From GCA-003244245 sp032230565 (GTDB lineage: Bacteria > Actinomycetota > Actinomycetes > Mycobacteriales > Pseudonocardiaceae), in contig JAVXWL010000235.1 in assembly GCA_032230565.1 (NCBI GenBank), positions 1 to 26,606 on the forward strand: 26,606 nt of DNA, given 5' to 3'. Position 1 is the stretch's first letter. Each line of letters opens with the position of its first letter. Shown here piece by piece: positions 22,834 through 26,606 of this stretch. The position numbers were made by a program, and so were the translations under genes. The notes beneath the pieces are model-generated. The model made no database searches and was not told the DNA's origin. It was given only the letters and a program-made list of their open reading frames with translations.

Positions 22834-24816
22834 TTACACAATGTCCGGATGGTGATGGCCGCGGGAACCCTCCACCCGCCCAGCTCGGCCGCACCTCGGA
22901 TCTAGGGTGGCTTTGGCGATCAACTTCGGGTTGTCATGTGCTGGCTCGCCGACGTCCAGCAAGTACCTGATCAGCCAATGCACCACTTCCCGCAGGTAGA
23001 CCGCTCGGCTGGTAGCGCCGAGGATTTCATGCCCTTCGTCGGGCAACACCAGGTAGCCGGGTGACGCGCCGCGGGCCCGCAGCGCTGCGACGAGTTGTTC
23101 AGCCTCAGTGGTGGGCACGTTGGTGTCCTGCGCGCCGTGTACCACCAGCAGCGGGGCACGCAGCTGGCCGATGCGGTGAATCGGCGACAGTTCGCGCAAC
23201 AGCGCTGCGTCTTGCTGTGGATCGCCGTACCTGCTTACCGCCGCTGCCGCGATCCACGGCTCCGTGTGGGCGAAGAACGTCTCGAAGTCGACGATGCCGC
23301 ATACGTCGACGCCGACCTGGAACAGCGCGGGATAGCGTGCCATCGCCGCGACGGTCAGGTAGCCGCCGTAGGAGCGACCGGCGCAGCCGATCGCGGTGGG
23401 ATCCGCGAGCCCGGCGTCCACCAGATATCCGGCCACGTCGGCGACGTCATCGATTGCGGCGAATCGACGATGGTGGACGTCGGCGTCGACGAACTGGCGA
23501 CCGAAGCCGGTCGAGCCACGGACGTTCGGCGCGAACACCGCGATGCCGTAGCTCAGCAGTGCCTGGTAGAGCGGGTTGAACGTGGGCCGTTCCTGGGCTT
23601 CAGGGCCGCCGTGTAACCAGATCAGCGTGGGCACCGTGCCCAGCTCACCGGCTGGCCGGTAGAGCCAGCCGGTGAGCTTGACGCCGTCGCGGGCCCGCCA
23701 CCGGTGCAACTCCGGCTGGGTTGGCGCGTCCGGCGACCATGATGGTGCGTGCACGGGAGCCAACCGCACCGGTTCGGCGGCTGGCGGGAGCGGATAGCGC
23801 AGGACGTGTGGGGGTTCGGCGCCGGATTCCACGGCGAGCACCAGCGATCCACCGTCTTGGGCGAAGGCGCAGCCCGTCACCACCTCCCCAGTCGGCCGAG
23901 GCAGCGAATGACGTCTCTTTTTCCCAGTCAAGTCGACCAGCTCGAGTTCGCTGCGTCCCTCGACATTCCACACTGCAACGACCGAGCGACCAGTCGGATC
24001 GAGTGCGAACCTTTCGAGCTCGACCGCCTTGCGCGCGGCGATCAATGTGGCGGCCTCTGGATGGCCGGCGGCAACCCTCGGCAGGGCGAACAGCGCGGCG
24101 CACTCACGACTGGCGTCGGTATGCAGATAAATCACCCGGTTGTCGGGGGCGAACCGGGCATCGGCGATGGTCGCATCGGCGCCGAGCAGCTCGATTCTGC
24201 GGGCGGTCCGGGTGTCGACCAACAGCAAGCGCCGCATGCCACGGGCGCCCACGCGCACCACGGCGTAGCGCCCGTCGTGGCTGAAAGTGCACACCGCCGC
24301 CGCCGGACCGCTCGCCAGGTAGCGGCGGCGACCGGAGCAGACGTCCACCGCGTAGGCGTCCAGCGTGGCCGGGTCCGCGGCACTGCTCTGGGCAAGGCCC
24401 ACGATGTGCCCGCCGGGCTGCCAGCAACTGATCGACGCCATTCCAGCTGGATGTCCCGCGACGATCCGGACACCGGAGCCATCCGGGTGCACCGCGCGGA
24501 CCACGGTGCGCTCGCCGCCGCCGGGTGCCGTCGTCAGGCATAGCCACTCGCCGTCGGGTGACCAGCTGACCATCCGCACGTAGTCCCCGCCGGTGTCCAA
24601 CCGCACAGGCGGTCCAGGCCGCTCCAGCGGTACCAGCCAGACCCGGGGTGTGCCGTCGCGGTCGGAGACCACGGCCAGCGTGTGGGCGTCCGGGGACAGC
24701 GTGGGGGAGCTGCACGTCTCGGCGCCAAGCCAGTCGGGACTGGGTAACTCGGCGGCGAGCCGCCCAGGCCGATGCTGGGCCAAGCCGCTGACCTCCTCGG
24801 AGCTCGCCGCGCTCAC
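22834..24816 (-). CDS. S9-family serine peptidase (prolyl oligopeptidase/acylaminoacyl-peptidase-like)
   Basis: 660 residues. The N-terminal ~380 residues form a beta-propeller with repeated 'SPDG/SPD' strand ends ('LSPDAHTLAVVSDRDGTPRV', 'WSPDGEWLCLT'). The C-terminal alpha/beta-hydrolase has the oxyanion motif 'LIWLHGGPEAQ', nucleophile S482 in 'GRSYGG', acid D564 in 'HGAQDTNVP' and H596 in 'DEGHEI', a complete triad. No signal peptide, so cytosolic. This family cleaves short peptides, and acylaminoacyl-peptidases remove N-acetyl amino acids. GTG 24816 starts only 4 nt after the amidotransferase stop, so the two are co-transcribed; codons further upstream lie inside that gene and are rejected. 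The last ~38 residues beyond the normal end are Arg/Gly/His-rich and atypical, perhaps from a lost stop. Confidence 0.88.
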   Translation of the reverse strand: MSAASSEEVSGLAQHRPGRLAAELPSPDWLGAETCSSPTLSPDAHTLAVVSDRDGTPRVWLVPLERPGPPVRLDTGGDYVRMVSWSPDGEWLCLTTAPGGGERTVVRAVHPDGSGVRIVAGHPAGMASISCWQPGGHIVGLAQSSAADPATLDAYAVDVCSGRRRYLASGPAAAVCTFSHDGRYAVVRVGARGMRRLLLVDTRTARRIELLGADATIADARFAPDNRVIYLHTDASRECAALFALPRVAAGHPEAATLIAARKAVELERFALDPTGRSVVAVWNVEGRSELELVDLTGKKRRHSLPRPTGEVVTGCAFAQDGGSLVLAVESGAEPPHVLRYPLPPAAEPVRLAPVHAPSWSPDAPTQPELHRWRARDGVKLTGWLYRPAGELGTVPTLIWLHGGPEAQERPTFNPLYQALLSYGIAVFAPNVRGSTGFGRQFVDADVHHRRFAAIDDVADVAGYLVDAGLADPTAIGCAGRSYGGYLTVAAMARYPALFQVGVDVCGIVDFETFFAHTEPWIAAAAVSRYGDPQQDAALLRELSPIHRIGQLRAPLLVVHGAQDTNVPTTEAEQLVAALRARGASPGYLVLPDEGHEILGATSRAVYLREVVHWLIRYLLDVGEPAHDNPKLIAKATLDPRCGRAGRVEGSRGHHHPDIV

Positions 24817-24820
24817 CTCG

Positions 24821-26596
24821 CTAGATCCCCCTTTTCTGCAGCCACATCTCCAACAGGGCGACCTGCCACAAGGCGTTGGATCCCAGCGTGGTGCGCTCGG
24901 TGTTCGGATCGGCAAGCATGCGCTGCAACCAGTCCGGGCGAAACAGTCCACGATCCTTGGCCACCGGATCGGTGACCGCATCACGCACCCGGTCGAGGAA
25001 AGAGCCGGACAGGTGCCGGATCGCCGGCACCGGGAAGTAGCCCTTGGGCCGATCGATGATCTTATCGGGGACCAGGCCGCGACTGGCCGCCTTGAGTACT
25101 CCCTTGCCACCCGCGGCGAGTTTCAGTTCGGGCGGGCAGGCGCCGGCGAGCTCGACCAGCTCATGGTCCAAGAACGGCACCCGGGCCTCCAACCCCCACG
25201 CCATCGTCATGTTGTCCACTCTCTTGACCGGGTCGTCAACGAGCATGACCGTAGTATCCAGGCGCAACGCCGCATCGAGCGCCGCGTCGGCGCCTGGCGC
25301 ACCGAAGTGCGCATCGATGAATGCCTGGCTGTAGTCGGAGCCGGGCAGCCACTCGGGCTCGAGCAGCTTTGCCAGCTCGGCGTGCGGGCGGTCGACGAAC
25401 ACCTCCGCGTAGGCCGCCGCGGCCCGATCACGGGGCACGCCGGCAAGCGGCGGGTACCAGTCGTAGCCGGCGAACACCTCGTCCGCGCCCTGCCCGGACT
25501 GCACCACGGTCACCGTGCGAGAGACCTCCTCGGAGAGTAGGTAAAACGCGACACAGTCATGGCTGACCATCGGTTCGCTCATTGCGTCGATGGCCGCGTC
25601 CACTGCCGGGAGCAGCCGCTCAGACTTGACCATGATCTTCTGGTGATCGGTGCCGAAGTGTGCCGCGACGTGGTCGGAGTAGACGAACTCGTCTCCTGAC
25701 TCACCGGCGGCGGCCTCGAACCCGACGCTGAACGTGCGCAGCTCTTGCCGCCCGCTCTCGGCCAGCAGCGCTACGACCAGGCTGGAGTCGATGCCGCCGG
25801 AGAGCAAGATGCCTACCGGGACATCGGCGACCATGCGCCGCGTAACCGCGAGCCGTAGCGCATCCAGCACAGCGCCCGGCCACTCCGCCGTATCCAGATC
25901 GAGATCGCCTCGCGAGAAGGTCGGCTGCCAGTATTCCCGGTCCTCGCGACGGCCATCCGGATGCACGGTGCACACCGTGGCCGGTGGCAGCTTTTGCACT
26001 CCGGCCAGAATCGTGCGCGGAGCCGGCACGACGGAGTGGAAACTCAGGTAGTGATGCAGGCCCACCGGATCGATGGCGGTATCTATCTCACCGGCGGCGA
26101 GCAGCGCCGGTAGCGAGGAGGCGAACCGAAGTCGGCTAGCGGTTTGCGAGATATACAGGGGCTTGATCCCAAGCCGGTCCCGCCCGAGTACCAGCTGCCC
26201 GCTGTCGCGTTCGAGTACGGCGAAGGCGAACATGCCCAGGAAGTGGTCAACGCAGCTAGTGCCCCACCGGTGGTAGGCCTTGAGCAGCACCTCAGTGTCG
26301 GAGTCGGAGAAGAACCGGTAGCCGGCGGCCTCCAGCTCGCAGCGCAGCTCGCGGTAGTTGTAGATGCAGCCGTTGAACACGGCGGTTAGGCCCAGCTCAG
26401 GGTCGACCATAGGCTGCGCGGCTCGCTCCGACAGATCGATGATTTTCAACCGGCGGTGGCCGAGCGCGGCATGACCGCCGCCGTGGATACCCCAGCCGTT
26501 AGGGCCGCGACGGTGCAGTGCGGCGGTCATGGCAGTGACCGCGTCGATGTCGGCGGGCGCTTGATCGAATCTGATCTCGCCTGCGATACCGCACAT
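24821..26596 (-). CDS. asnO: asparagine synthase-type amidotransferase, N-acetylglutaminylglutamine amide synthase-like
   Basis: 591 residues, class II glutamine amidotransferase plus ATP-dependent synthetase. It begins MCGIAGEIRF: Cys2 is the N-terminal nucleophile, which fixes the start at ATG 26596 rather than the in-frame TTG/GTG codons 3-6 nt upstream. The glutaminase domain shows 'RRGPNGWG', 'GHRRLKIIDLSERAAQPM' and 'NGCIYNYREL'. The synthetase domain has PP-loop 'SGGIDSS' (266-272), 'SQGADEVFAGYDWYPP' and 'RVPFLDHELVE'. Subfamily signals, from memory of the NAGGN amidotransferases: 'EIRFD' start, 'HHYLSFHSVVPAPRTI', 'EPMVSHDCVAFYLLS' and 'GYDWYPPLAG'. That enzyme amidates N-acetylglutaminylglutamine to the osmoprotectant NAGGN. 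Its partner, the ngg synthetase, would lie upstream, beyond the window edge. Alternative: an ordinary AsnB, less likely. Confidence 0.82.
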   Translation of the reverse strand: MCGIAGEIRFDQAPADIDAVTAMTAALHRRGPNGWGIHGGGHAALGHRRLKIIDLSERAAQPMVDPELGLTAVFNGCIYNYRELRCELEAAGYRFFSDSDTEVLLKAYHRWGTSCVDHFLGMFAFAVLERDSGQLVLGRDRLGIKPLYISQTASRLRFASSLPALLAAGEIDTAIDPVGLHHYLSFHSVVPAPRTILAGVQKLPPATVCTVHPDGRREDREYWQPTFSRGDLDLDTAEWPGAVLDALRLAVTRRMVADVPVGILLSGGIDSSLVVALLAESGRQELRTFSVGFEAAAGESGDEFVYSDHVAAHFGTDHQKIMVKSERLLPAVDAAIDAMSEPMVSHDCVAFYLLSEEVSRTVTVVQSGQGADEVFAGYDWYPPLAGVPRDRAAAAYAEVFVDRPHAELAKLLEPEWLPGSDYSQAFIDAHFGAPGADAALDAALRLDTTVMLVDDPVKRVDNMTMAWGLEARVPFLDHELVELAGACPPELKLAAGGKGVLKAASRGLVPDKIIDRPKGYFPVPAIRHLSGSFLDRVRDAVTDPVAKDRGLFRPDWLQRMLADPNTERTTLGSNALWQVALLEMWLQKRGI

Positions 26597-26606
26597 CACC
26601 AAGCTC

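Noticed and set aside
24593..25540. Plus-strand open frame (315 codons) across the peptidase/amidotransferase junction
   Set aside because: Antisense of two genes with catalytic motifs; no recognisable protein features.
1..26606. tRNA, rRNA, riboswitch or CRISPR elements
   Set aside because: No cloverleaf, conserved rRNA segment, known riboswitch core or regularly spaced repeats could be found by reading; a covariance-model scan would be the decisive test.

Overview
The window looks like chromosomal DNA of a high-GC actinobacterium. The grounds are frequent GTG starts, GC-rich third positions, genes coupled by 4-nt ATGA/GTGA overlaps, and several actinobacterial-type proteins. A Mycobacteriales/Pseudonocardiales-like host is my inference; genus cannot be resolved from this sequence alone. 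No rRNA, tRNA or CRISPR array was seen. Left part (1-5.4 kb): the 3' end of zwf (glucose-6-phosphate dehydrogenase), a frameshifted CPBP-type membrane protease, a small low-affinity iron permease-like protein (minus strand), a remnant of an IS6-family transposase, a GNAT acetyltransferase, and an intact PP-loop protein that I read as MurL (L-Glu to D-Glu epimerase acting on the UDP-MurNAc-dipeptide). After a strong terminator-like hairpin comes a convergent small gene for a Gly/Thr/Ala-rich protein with a distinct leader-like N-terminus. Middle-left (5.4-9.8 kb) is a gene-poor, decayed accessory zone. It holds an ISL3-type transposase remnant, a ribbon-helix-helix plus excisionase-type HTH regulator with an operator-like inverted-repeat cluster upstream, a broken RibD/DHFR-like gene, a one-TM protein with seven perfect heptads, a small two-TM protein, and the broken 3' end of a PQQ-type sugar dehydrogenase. 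Middle (9.8-14.1 kb): a cupin, then a tight three-gene operon. It encodes a CoA-binding Rossmann protein, a response-regulator receiver fused to a thioredoxin-reductase-like flavoprotein without the CxxC dithiol, and a cyclic-nucleotide-binding-domain histidine kinase. The last two overlap by 4 nt and look like a cognate redox-linked two-component pair. From 14.1 to 16.9 kb: a multiply frameshifted alpha/beta-hydrolase (tripeptidyl-aminopeptidase-like), a four-TM membrane protein with an abnormal C-terminal extension, and a small conserved-looking protein. Right part (16.86-26.6 kb) is a co-directional minus-strand block, read from right to left: an asparagine-synthase-type amidotransferase closely resembling N-acetylglutaminylglutamine amide (NAGGN) synthase; 4 nt later an S9 serine peptidase; then a complete peptide ABC transporter (lipoprotein, two permeases, fused double ATPase) whose four genes all overlap by ATGA. 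The arrangement suggests synthesis, turnover and retrieval of a small acylated dipeptide osmolyte, but that joint role is inference. Large intact operons stand beside at least four frameshifted genes and two IS remnants, which suggests localised gene decay in accessory loci rather than uniformly poor sequence.
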